Positions 53,322-62,367 of a DNA stretch of 64,000 nucleotides are shown one piece after another. The first letter of the stretch is position 1, and each line of letters starts with the position of its first letter. The notes beneath the pieces were generated by a model, which saw nothing but the letters and a program-made list of their open reading frames with translations, was not told the DNA's origin and made no database searches. The position numbers and the translations under genes were made by a program. The stretch is from Proteobacteria bacterium ST_bin11 (GTDB lineage Bacteria > Pseudomonadota > Gammaproteobacteria > Methylococcales > Methylomonadaceae), in contig MSXO01000009.1 of NCBI GenBank assembly GCA_002083615.1, positions 61,384 through 125,383 on the forward strand. The letters run 5' to 3'.

Positions 53322-54746
53322 TCAAAAACTCTCGCCGTCGCGGCGAATCAGCCGCTTGTTTAAAGCCTGCCGACTGATACCCAGCAAGCCCGCGGCAACG
53401 CCTTGATTACCTTGAGCGCGCTGTAAGGCTTGGCTAATCAACGCGTCCTCGGCTTCCTTCAAAGTGGGCAAGCGCTGCGGAAAATTGCCGGCTGAGATCG
53501 TCTGCCCATTCGGCGCATTGCCATCGGCATGCACGGGCACCACATCGGTGATGACCTCCTTAAAACTCTGCAAGGACAACACGGCACCTTGACTGCGAGC
53601 AACCGCGTCGAATGCCATGCCTTCTAGCTCGCGGATATTGCCGGGAAACGAGTAGTTATGCAACCACTGAAATAGCGCCGGCGGCACGCTTGGCGCGGGT
53701 TTTCCGAGGCTCTCGGCGGCTTTCTCCACAAAATGCAGCGTGAGTTGCGGCAGATCTTCCCGGCGCTCGCGCAGTGGCGGCAATTGGATGTGATGGGTTC
53801 GCAAGCGAAAGTACAAATCCTTGCGAAAAGCCCCAACCTCGACTTGCCGCCTGACATCGCAGTGGGTCGCGACGATGATGCGCGCCCGACTTTGCCGGGG
53901 CCGATCCGCACCTATCGGGTAAAACGAGCCATCCTGCAATAAACGCAGCAGTTTGACCTGAGAAGCAATGCTGAGGTCGCCGATTTCATCCAGAAATAAA
54001 GTACCCTCTCCGGTGCTGGCGATTAAACCGTCGCGAGCTCGCTCGGCACCGGTAAACGAGCCCTTAGCGTGGCCGAATAGCGTATCGGAAAACAGCGTAT
54101 CGTCCAGACCCGCAACGTTGACCGCCACCAGATCGCCGGCTCGCCCGGACACATGATGCAAGGCGCGGGCAATTAACTCTTTGCCGGCTCCGGTTTCGCC
54201 GGTAATCAACACCGGCTGCGGGGAGGCGGCAATCGCTTCGATGTAGCGAAATATCGCAAACATGGCCGGACTCTGCGTGACGATATCAGAAAATCCGCTT
54301 GGTTCGTGTGGGCTGTTGGTCAACAGCCTATCCTTTAGCAACAAAAACTCCGTGCGCAGTATGCTGGCCTCCACCGCCCGCCGCACTGCGGCCACCAGAC
54401 AGTTTTGCTCCACCGGCTTCAAAAGATAATCGCTCGCGCCGCAGCGCATACACTGCACTGCTATCTGCAAATCGTTGGTGGCGGTCATCATGATCACCGG
54501 AATTTCTGGGTACTCGGCGGCTATCTGTTCCAGCAAGTCCTGGCCGGAGAGATGCGGCATGGTGAGATCCAGCACAATCACGCCGATAGACCGACTGGCC
54601 AGCAACGCTAACACCGTCCGGCTATCGTCCAGAGTCAACACCTCGGCGAATCCGGCGCTGCGTAATACCAGACTCGCGCTGTGCAACAACTGCGCTTCAT
54701 CGTCCACCAACAAGATGGGCAACTTACCCAGATTTTTAGAGTGCAT
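53322..54746 (-). CDS. NtrC-family sigma-54 response regulator
   Basis: A 474-residue activator. The receiver (1-120) has D60 in VIVLDLTMPH. The AAA+ domain (about 155-390) has Walker A GETGAGKE (183-190) and Walker B GTLFLDEIGD. A Fis-type helix-turn-helix at the C-terminus ends GNQGVAAGLLGISRQALNKRL. The sigma-54 contact loop reads GSFTGA (229-234) rather than GAFTGA. It overlaps the upstream sensor kinase by 11 bases. A sigma-54-like promoter stands before the PEP-CTERM gene at 58.4 kb, which could be a target. Confidence 0.93.
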   Translation of the reverse strand: MHSKNLGKLPILLVDDEAQLLHSASLVLRSAGFAEVLTLDDSRTVLALLASRSIGVIVLDLTMPHLSGQDLLEQIAAEYPEIPVIMMTATNDLQIAVQCMRCGASDYLLKPVEQNCLVAAVRRAVEASILRTEFLLLKDRLLTNSPHEPSGFSDIVTQSPAMFAIFRYIEAIAASPQPVLITGETGAGKELIARALHHVSGRAGDLVAVNVAGLDDTLFSDTLFGHAKGSFTGAERARDGLIASTGEGTLFLDEIGDLSIASQVKLLRLLQDGSFYPIGADRPRQSRARIIVATHCDVRRQVEVGAFRKDLYFRLRTHHIQLPPLRERREDLPQLTLHFVEKAAESLGKPAPSVPPALFQWLHNYSFPGNIRELEGMAFDAVARSQGAVLSLQSFKEVITDVVPVHADGNAPNGQTISAGNFPQRLPTLKEAEDALISQALQRAQGNQGVAAGLLGISRQALNKRLIRRDGESF

Positions 54747-56817
54747 GATGCGCTTCCATCACGGGTATCGAATGTTCTGAAAAAATAATGCTGGCGCAGG
54801 TGCCTTGACCCGGCTCGGATGAAAAACTTAAACGGCCACCCTGAGCGCGCAGCAGGGATGCACTGATGGCCAAACCCAAGCCGGTCCCGCCATTGGCCTG
54901 TTTCGTGGTAAAGAAGGGATCGCACAGTTGCTGAATATGTTCGGCGGCTATGCCAATACCCTGATCCCGAACTTCCACGCAGACATGCCGACCGTCAGCC
55001 ACTAGTTTGGTGGCAATGCTGACCGCCTTTTGCGGGCCAGACAACGCTTCCAAGGCGTTGATCAGCAGATTAACCAGCACTTGTTCCACCTGCTGCGGAT
55101 TGCCGTGCAACAACGGTAAGTCTTCTGTCGAATCGACGCTGAAATGCAGCGTTTTCTGGGCTATCAAATGTTTCAATAAGCGTACAGCCCGTTCCACCAC
55201 CTCATTAATAGCAAAACAAACCTGAGCTTCTCCGCTTTGCGGGCGGGCATAATTTTTCAGTTCGGCGACGATACGCTCAATGCGTTTGGCGCCATCTTTG
55301 ACGTCATGGATCAACACCGCCGCGCTATCACGCATTTCGCTGTAGGGTAAACCGCCCAGCGAGAACTCGCCGTTCGCTTGATAGTGATCCTCCAAAATCT
55401 CCAGTGCGTCGCTCCAAATACCGGCAAGTAAGCCGGAATTAAATAAAATCAGTTGATTCGGGTTATTGATTTCGTGCGCAACGCCGGATACCAAGGTACC
55501 CAATGCGGTCATCTTATTGGCCTGGATCAATTGCAGCTCTTGCTGGCGGGCGACCTGTTCCAAATGCTTGCGGGCACTAATATCGCGGATGATCGCGGTC
55601 AGATAGCGCTCGGTCCCGCGAGTCCAGTGAGATAGCGACAATTCGACCGGAAACACGCGCTGCTCCCGAGTGATAGCCTTCGTTTCCAGCATCGGACTAT
55701 TGGGGCTTAAGCGTTGCTTGAGCGCTTGCTCTTGGTCAATCTGTTCGAGAACGGCTTGCGAAGGGTTAGCCAGTAAATGTCGCAAGGGCTGGCCCAATAT
55801 CTGATCTGTCTTATACCCGAACATCAATTGCGCACCCTGATTCCAAGACACGATGTTACCTTGTATGTCTGTGGAAATAATCGCTTCTTGCGCCGAGTCA
55901 GTGATGGCGCGCAGCCGGGCTTCGCTTTCCCGTAACCACGATTCGGCTTGCAAGCGTTCGTTGGTTTCTTGTTGCAAGTTGGCGTGCGCCCGGCGTAAAT
56001 CCAGGGTGTTGGCCCTGAGCAATGCGAACTGGTACAACAAATAAGCCAGCAGCACCACGGCCACCAGATAAAGGGACAGGCGATACACTTCGGCTTGCTG
56101 TTCCTCGCTGTCGCTATCTTGACGCAATGCCTGCTGTAAATCATCGACCCGGCTGACAATGGGCTGGTCGATGATCTGTCGTAAGAGCGCATCCACTTTG
56201 GGCGACTCTTCGATGATCAACCGACCGTGAGCGATCAGCACGCGGTAATCGTCCGATAGTGAAGCGAGCTCCGCCAACCGATCCAACTCCAACTGAATTT
56301 CCTCGGCCAATTCGGGCTTTGGACTATCCATGAAACTGAACATCAAACGCCATAAATTACCTAGCTTTAGGGTATCCCCGGGAACTGCGTTCGCTCGTAA
56401 GGTGTTGCCGATCGTTTCAAAAGACATCACCGAATTACGCAGTAAAGCAATGTCCGATTTCAGGTACTCGATTTGCACCAAGCTATTTTGCACAATTGCG
56501 GTTAACTGCTCTGCCAAGTTGCCCATCCGGTTTCCCGCGTTGCCATTGGCCGGTTTCAATTCAGCTTGCAAACTCTGCGATAGCCGGAGCAATTCCTGGC
56601 CGGCTTTGGTGAGTGCATCGTAGTTAGCCAATAGACCGGCGCGCGCCAGCAAAATATCGCGCAGTATTTCCGCATCGCGTAATTCGATAATACGCAGCGT
56701 GGTTTGCAGACGGTTACGCCGTTCCAGTTCGGGACTGGCGCTTTGCAGCCACAAATAGGTTAAGGCCAGCAATAGTCCGGCGACGATCAGCCTGGGCTGC
56801 CAGGAAATAGTGGTCAT
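54736..56817 (-). CDS. Membrane-bound PAS sensor histidine kinase
   Basis: A 693-residue kinase. Two membrane helices (about 9-27 and 245-263) flank a periplasmic helical sensor of about 210 residues, resembling the DAHL type. A coiled-coil and PAS domain follow (SAQEAIISTDIQGNIVSWNQGAQ). The phospho-acceptor is in VSGVAHEINNPNQLILFNSG, with an ATPase domain (VLVNLLINALEAL, GIGIA, GGTGLGLAIS). Partner of the sigma-54 regulator (11-base overlap). It overlaps the di-haem peroxidase gene by four bases, so all three are one transcription unit. The periplasmic sensor may respond to the peroxidase or its electron supply. Confidence 0.92.
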   Translation of the reverse strand: MTTISWQPRLIVAGLLLALTYLWLQSASPELERRNRLQTTLRIIELRDAEILRDILLARAGLLANYDALTKAGQELLRLSQSLQAELKPANGNAGNRMGNLAEQLTAIVQNSLVQIEYLKSDIALLRNSVMSFETIGNTLRANAVPGDTLKLGNLWRLMFSFMDSPKPELAEEIQLELDRLAELASLSDDYRVLIAHGRLIIEESPKVDALLRQIIDQPIVSRVDDLQQALRQDSDSEEQQAEVYRLSLYLVAVVLLAYLLYQFALLRANTLDLRRAHANLQQETNERLQAESWLRESEARLRAITDSAQEAIISTDIQGNIVSWNQGAQLMFGYKTDQILGQPLRHLLANPSQAVLEQIDQEQALKQRLSPNSPMLETKAITREQRVFPVELSLSHWTRGTERYLTAIIRDISARKHLEQVARQQELQLIQANKMTALGTLVSGVAHEINNPNQLILFNSGLLAGIWSDALEILEDHYQANGEFSLGGLPYSEMRDSAAVLIHDVKDGAKRIERIVAELKNYARPQSGEAQVCFAINEVVERAVRLLKHLIAQKTLHFSVDSTEDLPLLHGNPQQVEQVLVNLLINALEALSGPQKAVSIATKLVADGRHVCVEVRDQGIGIAAEHIQQLCDPFFTTKQANGGTGLGLAISASLLRAQGGRLSFSSEPGQGTCASIIFSEHSIPVMEAHHAL

Positions 56818-57794
56818 GGATTCGCCGTTTTCTTGATGTCTAACGTCTTGCCGGCGTACTCGCCGGTCAAGGTATTTAAAAACTTAACGATAGCATCGCG
56901 TTGCTTTGCTGCCAGCCGCTTGCCCAATTGATGCTCGGCCATCGTGTCCACCGCCGCTTCCAGATTGGCGGCGCGGCCGTCATGAAAATACGGCGCGGTA
57001 ACTGCGACATTGCGTAAACTCGGCACGCGAAACACTCCTTGATCTCTGTCATTGCCGGTCACACTATAACGCCCTTGGTCCACGGGGCCCTGCTCGCCTT
57101 GCGGTGCGCCGAATATGCCAAATTTTTGAAACAGATTGCCGCCCAAATTAACGCCCTGATGGCAAGCCACGCAACCCAGCGCATTGAACAGTCGATAACC
57201 CTGCTGTTCGTCCGCATCAAGCACGGCAGTGTCGCCACGCAAAAACCGGTCGAAGCGCGCATTCGGCGTGACCAAACTGCGCTCGAAATTGCTCAAGGCA
57301 TCGACCACATTGGCTTTCGTCAAACCGTCCGGATAGACCCGGCTAAACGCTTCGGTATAGTCGGGCTCGGCGCGCAGACGCTGGATCAATTCTGGCCATT
57401 TAGCGTTCATGATTTTGGGGTTAAGCATGACTTTTTCGGTATGTGCTTCCAGCGTAGTCACTACCCCATCCCAATTAAAAAAGTAGTTGAAGGAGACATT
57501 GAATAAGCTGGGCGTGTTGCGCAGCAGCGAAACACCATCAGCCGATTCGGCGCGGACCTTGCCGTCCATGCCGCCGCTGTCTAGCGGATGACAACTGGCG
57601 CAGGAGCGCTTGCCCTGGTCGGAGAGTTTAGGATCGTGGAATAAGCGTTGCCCCAACACCACGCTCGGCGTATCGGCATCGGCCGTGAGCGGCAGCGGTG
57701 CCAGCGGTTCCGGGGCTTCAGCCTGTGCAGCCACCGCTAACGCCATACCCAGACATACCGCCCTATAAAGCCCAGAATTAGTTTTCTGCGTCAT
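56814..57794 (-). CDS. Di-haem cytochrome c peroxidase (CcpA/MauG family)
   Basis: A 326-residue periplasmic protein: signal peptide (about 1-25), first haem site CASCH (C65, C68, H69) and second haem site CVACH (C208, C211, H212). The HDPKLSDQGKRS and PSLRNVAVTAPYFHDGRA motifs are those of bacterial cytochrome c peroxidases. Either peroxide reduction or a MauG-like maturation role is possible; length of about 300 mature residues suits the peroxidase. First gene of a three-gene unit with the sensor kinase and sigma-54 activator. Confidence 0.93.
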   Translation of the reverse strand: MTQKTNSGLYRAVCLGMALAVAAQAEAPEPLAPLPLTADADTPSVVLGQRLFHDPKLSDQGKRSCASCHPLDSGGMDGKVRAESADGVSLLRNTPSLFNVSFNYFFNWDGVVTTLEAHTEKVMLNPKIMNAKWPELIQRLRAEPDYTEAFSRVYPDGLTKANVVDALSNFERSLVTPNARFDRFLRGDTAVLDADEQQGYRLFNALGCVACHQGVNLGGNLFQKFGIFGAPQGEQGPVDQGRYSVTGNDRDQGVFRVPSLRNVAVTAPYFHDGRAANLEAAVDTMAEHQLGKRLAAKQRDAIVKFLNTLTGEYAGKTLDIKKTANP

Positions 57795-58358
57795 GTTTGC
57801 TTGAACCGATGGGTGGTTTAGAAATCCGGGTTCATTCTATCCTCGATTGAAATGGCGGTAAGCCTAAATTTCGCGGTGAAACCACTGACTTGTATAGTAT
57901 TCGCCGGGTAGTGTTTAAGGACACTTAAAATCTGTTGATGCCGTTCGGGGCTCGACAAGCGCAGCTCGATTGCTTTCAGTAACACAGCGACCTAACTCAG
58001 CCTGCCGACGGACTCAATCGGGGCGCTCACAAAAGTCGGGCAAACGGTCGGATAAAGTAGCTGGCTAATTCCTCTCCTCTTGCCTTTGCAGCAGAGCGGC
58101 AATGCCATAAAAACGGGGAACACGCTTAGTTGACGATATTCGTTAAACAGTGGAGGCATCGACCCCCTAAAAAGCAGCCTGCGACAAAAGTTGCCGACTA
58201 GACAGCCATGGCAGCGGTTATAAGCCCTCTTTCACCTGATATCCCACCGCCTTCAAAACTTTTCCTTGCAACTTTCGTCGCAGGCCACGGTGAGAAAAAT
58301 AACGCCATAAAAATACTCAAAATACTGATTGTAAACATCTTTTTATTAAACACTCTAT
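57795..58358. other. Intergenic region between divergent genes
   Basis: About 560 bases with no gene I can support. It must hold the peroxidase-operon promoter on the minus strand and the leader of the PEP-CTERM gene promoter, but no unambiguous -35/-10 pair or long palindrome was found. Confidence 0.35.
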
Positions 58359-58374
58359 TGGCATAGTACTCGCA
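58359..58374 (+). promoter_or_regulatory. Sigma-54-type promoter before the PEP-CTERM gene
   Basis: TGGCAT-N5-TCGCA (58359-58374) fits the -24/-12 pattern TGGCAC-N5-TTGCA with two mismatches. The GG (58360-58361) and GC (58372-58373) are exactly ten bases apart. It lies 80 bases upstream of the start codon. PEP-CTERM genes in other proteobacteria are known to be controlled by RpoN with an NtrC-type regulator (PrsK/PrsR), which makes the match meaningful. Confidence 0.6.
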
Positions 58375-58453
58375 TTACTGAAGACAGAAGCTGCCAGCAG
58401 TTTCTTTATCCAAGACGTATTCTCAACAATTTACTCTTTTTAGGACTATGCCC

Positions 58454-59296
58454 ATGCAAACCAAGTTAATCCCCATTCTGGCTATTTCCACGCTATTCGC
58501 CACTAATGTCCACGCTACAACCTTTTCATTCAGTACCGGCAATCCGGATTACCGAATCGCCGCCGGCGCACAAGCGGGCAGCAGCGTTAAGGAAATAGAA
58601 TCGGCGGACGATTTCCTGTTGACGAAACAAACCGATCTATATCAAGCCAGTTTCACCGGACTGCTGGCCAATGGTGCCAAGCTCAGCGACATCGAGAACG
58701 TCAATGTGGAAATCTATCGGGTATTCGATAGAGATTCGGTGAATCCACCGTCCGGGCGCGTCCCGACCCGCAACAACTCGCCAGCAGATGTGAGGTTTTT
58801 AGGCCGCGAATCGGCCAGCAATTCCCTGAGTTACACCATCACCTCATTAAACGCCAACGCCTCGGCCGCCAACTCGGTCATATACGGCATTAATCCGCTG
58901 CCCAATCAAACCACCGGCGGCGAAGGCGCGGTCTATGGGCAAGAGGTCCGGTTCGACATAAATTTTAACGACCCAATTTCGCTCGCGGCAAACCGCTACT
59001 TTTTTGTGCCGCAGGTGGAATTGAAAAACGGCAATTTCCTCTGGCTGTCGGCAGCCAGACCGATTGTCGGCGGCAGTGGTCCGTTTAGCCCGGATTTGCA
59101 AGCGTGGATACGTGATGAAAATCTGGACCCCGACTGGCTGAGAATTGGCACCGACATCGTCGGCGGCACCACCTTTAACCAAGCCTTCTCAGTATCCGGC
59201 GTTTCCGCAGTGCCACTACCCGGCGCCACCTGGCTGTTTCTAAGTGGCATGCTGGGTGTAATGGGTTTGGGCAAACGTAGAAAGGCCGGCGCATAA
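58454..59296 (+). CDS. VPLPG-type PEP-CTERM exported protein
   Basis: About 280 residues from the ATG at 58454 (AGGACT lies eight bases upstream; the ATG at 58448 is too close to it). A signal peptide (to about residue 21, ending NVHA) is followed by a secreted region of mostly beta character. The C-terminal sorting signal is VPLPG, a hydrophobic helix (ATWLFLSGMLGVMGLG) and a basic tail KRRKAGA. This is the VPLPA/PEP-CTERM tripartite signal used by exosortase, typically for exopolysaccharide-associated proteins. The exosortase itself is not in the window. Confidence 0.85.
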   Translation: MQTKLIPILAISTLFATNVHATTFSFSTGNPDYRIAAGAQAGSSVKEIESADDFLLTKQTDLYQASFTGLLANGAKLSDIENVNVEIYRVFDRDSVNPPSGRVPTRNNSPADVRFLGRESASNSLSYTITSLNANASAANSVIYGINPLPNQTTGGEGAVYGQEVRFDINFNDPISLAANRYFFVPQVELKNGNFLWLSAARPIVGGSGPFSPDLQAWIRDENLDPDWLRIGTDIVGGTTFNQAFSVSGVSAVPLPGATWLFLSGMLGVMGLGKRRKAGA

Positions 59297-59322
59297 ATCA
59301 GTCAGCACCTCCTCCCTAGTTG

Positions 59323-59364
59323 CCATGTCGCTGGCGAGTTTCTCGCTGGCGGCATGGTTTTTTT
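59323..59364 (+). terminator. Rho-independent terminator of the PEP-CTERM gene
   Basis: CCATGTCGCTGGCGAG (59323-59338) pairs, with some mismatches, with CTCGCTGGCGGCATGG (59342-59357) over a TTT loop. It is followed by seven T (59358-59364). It lies 27 bases after the stop. Confidence 0.8.
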
Positions 59365-59403
59365 GCACGCTCATCTCCCGTGAAACTCGTCAAGCACTGA
59401 GCT

Positions 59404-59427
59404 AAAAAGCCGGCACTGGGCCGGCCT
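59404..59427 (-). terminator. Rho-independent terminator of the double-glycine peptide gene
   Basis: On the minus strand GCCGGC-CCAGT-GCCGGC is followed by TTTTT (complement of 59404-59408). It begins 22 bases past the peptide-gene stop. This supports the peptide gene as a discrete, monocistronic transcription unit. Confidence 0.7.
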
Positions 59428-59448
59428 CTGTTTCCTGGTCGAAACGGC

Positions 59449-59667
59449 TTACTTCAAGAAAAAGCCCATTTCAGCCGGCGGTAACGGCTGAGGATTTAGG
59501 CTTACCAAGGAAACCTTGCTAACCGCGGTCCCCATTACATCCAGTAGCGGACCGGGTTTTGGCCCTTTCCAGAAACCGGGGTAAACCGTTCCGCACCAGC
59601 CGCCGGATACATTTTGCAGTTCTTCTGCATTCAGAACTCGGAAACTTTGGTCTAATTGAGCGTTCAT
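59449..59667 (-). CDS. Double-glycine-leader peptide precursor (bacteriocin/RiPP-like)
   Basis: A 72-residue precursor. Leader residues 1-23 (MNAQLDQSFRVLNAEELQNV then SGG) match the ELxxVxGG double-glycine leader recognised by peptidase-containing ABC exporters. The predicted 49-residue core starts WCGTVYPGFW, is rich in Pro and Gly, has one Cys (25), and carries SLNPQPLPP near the end (N58-P64). AAGGAG lies eight bases before the ATG. An intrinsic terminator follows. No exporter, modification enzyme or immunity gene is adjacent. Secretion and activity are inference. Confidence 0.7.
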   Translation of the reverse strand: MNAQLDQSFRVLNAEELQNVSGGWCGTVYPGFWKGPKPGPLLDVMGTAVSKVSLVSLNPQPLPPAEMGFFLK

Positions 59668-60092
59668 GTGACTGACTCCTTTGAAATATCGAAAAATTGC
59701 CCCCTAAAAAGGCGGCTCCAAACCGTAAGTCGAACCGATCGGTCTTGAAACAGATCGTTAGTCCCTAGGCAATTGCGGCTAAGACGATTCAACTTGCTAT
59801 TGCTCCTGAGCAGAAAGATCCCTGTTCTGCTCAGGAGCCAGAAAGCCACGCGTATTTCTCTCTGACCGGCGACGAACGACTATTAGTCGTGTCACAAATC
59901 CCTGTAATCAGCCGGCATAATCACTCTACGACTGCCGCAACCGTAAATCTGTGGAAAAATACCAAGCGCTAAAGGCAATAGTCCCTAGCGCCCCAAGTAC
60001 CCTACTCTAACCATAATTACTAACGCTTTAGGTGGCGTAACACTGATACGATTGCTCTAAAGCGGTGCCCAAAAAACCAACAGGAGAAAATC
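59668..60092. other. Intergenic region between divergent small genes
   Basis: About 425 bases. It holds a 14-bp perfect stem (59802-59838, listed separately) and a palindrome ACGACT-ATT-AGTCGT (59876-59890) that could be an operator. No gene is supported; one minus-strand frame (59664-59849) is merely open. Confidence 0.4.
59802..59838. repeat. Perfect 14-bp stem-loop
   Basis: GCTCCTGAGCAGAA (59802-59815) pairs exactly with TTCTGCTCAGGAGC (59825-59838) over a nine-base loop. It lies between the double-glycine peptide gene and the small secreted protein gene. There is no T-run on either side. It is too long to be chance and may be an RNA structure or a mobile-repeat remnant. Confidence 0.65.
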
Positions 60093-60365
60093 ATGCAGAA
60101 GTTTGTGTGCGGTTTGCTGATAACGATGGCATCAGCCACAGCCAATGCCCTGCCGCCACCCGTGGCGAGATCCTTACCACTTGAAGAAATCAGTCTGGAA
60201 CACATTCAAATTCAAGGTCAGATACAAACCTGGCGTTTACATAAGGTTTGTATCGACGGCCAAGCCTATCTGCTAATCCCCGGCACCGCCGGTCCGGGCG
60301 GTATCTCGGCAGCTTACAAGGACGGCAAGCCGGAACAATGTCAGATACATCCTGCTGAGAAATGA
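60093..60365 (+). CDS. Small secreted hypothetical protein
   Basis: A 90-residue protein. Signal peptide about 1-19 (MQKFVCGLLITMASATANA), mature part of about 70 residues starting LPPPVARSLP. Two Cys (KVCIDG and EQCQIHP) could form a disulfide. The ATG follows aacaggagaaaatc, a good ribosome binding site. No family recognised. It is divergent from the peptide gene. Confidence 0.7.
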   Translation: MQKFVCGLLITMASATANALPPPVARSLPLEEISLEHIQIQGQIQTWRLHKVCIDGQAYLLIPGTAGPGGISAAYKDGKPEQCQIHPAEK

Positions 60366-60644
60366 GCTGTCCATTGAGGCTCAAAAAAGACGCTGTGAAA
60401 AATGGCGAGCACTAGCTTGGGATCTTATGGCTTTTTGGCGGAGATTTACCTACGTAGCACAAGAGCGGGTAGCCAACCCTGAAATCTCCTCGCTCTCGTG
60501 CGGACGAATGCCAGACTAATGTGCGTTGGATTCCCGCTTTTGCGGACGTAAACGGCCACAGTCGGATCAATAGTCTGGTAAAGCACTTTACGATGATCGG
60601 AAAGGTGATTGGTTTTCGGGTTTAATCGAATCGATGCCTTCCAT
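60366..60644. other. Intergenic region, nothing identified
   Basis: About 280 bases between convergent genes without a supported feature. Confidence 0.35.
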
Positions 60645-61694
60645 TTACGAATTAATGGTCCGGTTATATTTTCCTAATATGTCCCAGAAGGTTATGAATA
60701 ACGCGGCAATAATAGGGCCTAATACAAAGCCTGTTAATGAAAACCAGCTTATTCCGCCCAGGGTTGACACCAGGACCAGATAATCGGACATTTTGCTGTC
60801 TTTGCCTATCAGCCTTGGCCGCAAAAAATTATCGATCATAGCAATCACAAAAATACCGACTGCTAACACGATAACCGCCTTTAAAGTATGACCCTGTAAA
60901 AATAAAATGACCGCAGCAGGCCCCCAAATTAGCACACTGCCTATCGGCAATAACGATAAAACTATCATTAACATACCCCATAAGAATGCTGCTGGAATAC
61001 CTATAAACCAAAACAATACCCCCCCGATACTGCCCTGGATGGCAGCGACCAGTAATCCGCCTTTGACAGTCGCTCTGGCTACGCTGGTGAAACGCTCGAA
61101 TAATTCTATTTCGATTTTGTCGCCTATTGGGATTAGCGATATGAGTTTTCTTATCAATTGCTGGCCATCTCGTAGAAAAAAAAACAGCATGTAAAATGAC
61201 AAGGCCACCTGAACAATCAAATTCAATAGGTTCTGGGTCATTGCTGGGAGTTGTTGCGCTATATATTGCACGGCTTGGGTAAAAGCATTTCCGGCTGAGG
61301 CGCTTATCTGCCCAACGCTTATTTCCTGTATATGAGAAAACTTATTGAATTCTGGTAAAAGAAGCGCGAGGGTTTCTTGAAAATAAGCTTGAGGATTGAT
61401 GTCCCCGCTTTGTATTTTTTGATAATAAACAGCGCTTTCCTCCGTTATCATCAAGATTATACTTAACAAGGGAATAAAAAAGACCAGGATAATCACCATC
61501 ATTGTGAATAATAGCGGCAGTATTTCCGAGTTTTTAAAATAGCGTTTAGTCCTTTCATAAATCGGGTAAAACACAACCGCCAGAATGATTGCCCAAAAGC
61601 AGGCCAATAAAAAGTCTTTAATCAAAAGAAAAAATGAGACCGTCACAAATAAAACGAGGGTCAGAAAAAAAATATAAGGGGTATTTTTTTGCAT
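60645..61694 (-). CDS. AI-2E family transporter (PerM-like)
   Basis: About 349 residues from the ATG at 61694; a TTG at 61703 is also in frame. Eight or so membrane helices in the order of the AI-2E/PerM family: two pairs at the N-terminus, a large hydrophilic loop (about 95-140), then FMLFFFLRDGQQLIRKLISLIPIGD. GIPAAFLWGMLMIVLSLLPIGS follows and the last helices contain GGISWFSLTGFVLGPIIAALF. Family members export autoinducer-2, sodium or other compounds; substrate not assignable. Confidence 0.88.
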   Translation of the reverse strand: MQKNTPYIFFLTLVLFVTVSFFLLIKDFLLACFWAIILAVVFYPIYERTKRYFKNSEILPLLFTMMVIILVFFIPLLSIILMITEESAVYYQKIQSGDINPQAYFQETLALLLPEFNKFSHIQEISVGQISASAGNAFTQAVQYIAQQLPAMTQNLLNLIVQVALSFYMLFFFLRDGQQLIRKLISLIPIGDKIEIELFERFTSVARATVKGGLLVAAIQGSIGGVLFWFIGIPAAFLWGMLMIVLSLLPIGSVLIWGPAAVILFLQGHTLKAVIVLAVGIFVIAMIDNFLRPRLIGKDSKMSDYLVLVSTLGGISWFSLTGFVLGPIIAALFITFWDILGKYNRTINS

Positions 61695-61703
61695 GGACAC
61701 CAA

Positions 61704-62367
61704 CTTAAAGCTAATGAATAGTTTTCGCTACCTATCATTGCTGGGGTAAGTCCCCCGACGCTGTTAGCTTCGGGGTATGAAGTCCAGCGATACTGAAGCC
61801 TGGGCTTGGACCTGGTGCAACCAGTGATCAAGTATAAAGAGCAGTGTGCTCTGGCCTAGCCTATTAGAGAATGGCGACCTGATCCGTTCGGCATCTAACA
61901 TTGGTCGCGGATTTATTCAGAATTACCACACGCTGCATTTTGGGCGCGTTTGATTCGACCCTTGGCGTTGAGTGTCATATATTATTTAGAAGTGGATTCT
62001 AGCGGTGAAAGCAAAGGGCTCGGCTTGTTGATGTTTGTGTAAGCCGGTTAAACTAGGATTTTGCCGCTTTACTTTGGCTGTCGTCGGATAAGCCACTAAA
62101 TATTACCAGCGTGCGCTAAACGGCAAGATTGATGCTAAACCGGGACTACCAACTCAACTAAAAAATGGATTTTCCACGATGAACCCACAACAAGAAGTCT
62201 TTGAAGTTCGTATCTGGCCGCCCTGCTCGATCATACATCGGTCAAATTCCAGCGCCACCGACCCAATCATTTGCAACTGCCGCGCGGATACGGCGCGCGG
62301 GGTTGGGCAGGACTTCAGCGCAATTAGAGCCGGTTGTTCGAACCTATAACTCAAAAGCAAGAAAAAC
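61704..62367. other. Intergenic region upstream of the restriction-modification gene
   Basis: About 660 bases. A hairpin CCCCGA/TCGGGG lies at 61753-61775. A plus-strand frame from 62178 (57 codons) has no homology I recognise and is not called. The base composition fluctuates, compatible with a border of a mobile or recombined segment. Confidence 0.4.

Noticed and set aside
62178..62351. 57-codon frame before the MmeI-like gene
   Set aside because: Composition is mixed, no ribosome binding site, and no recognisable motif.
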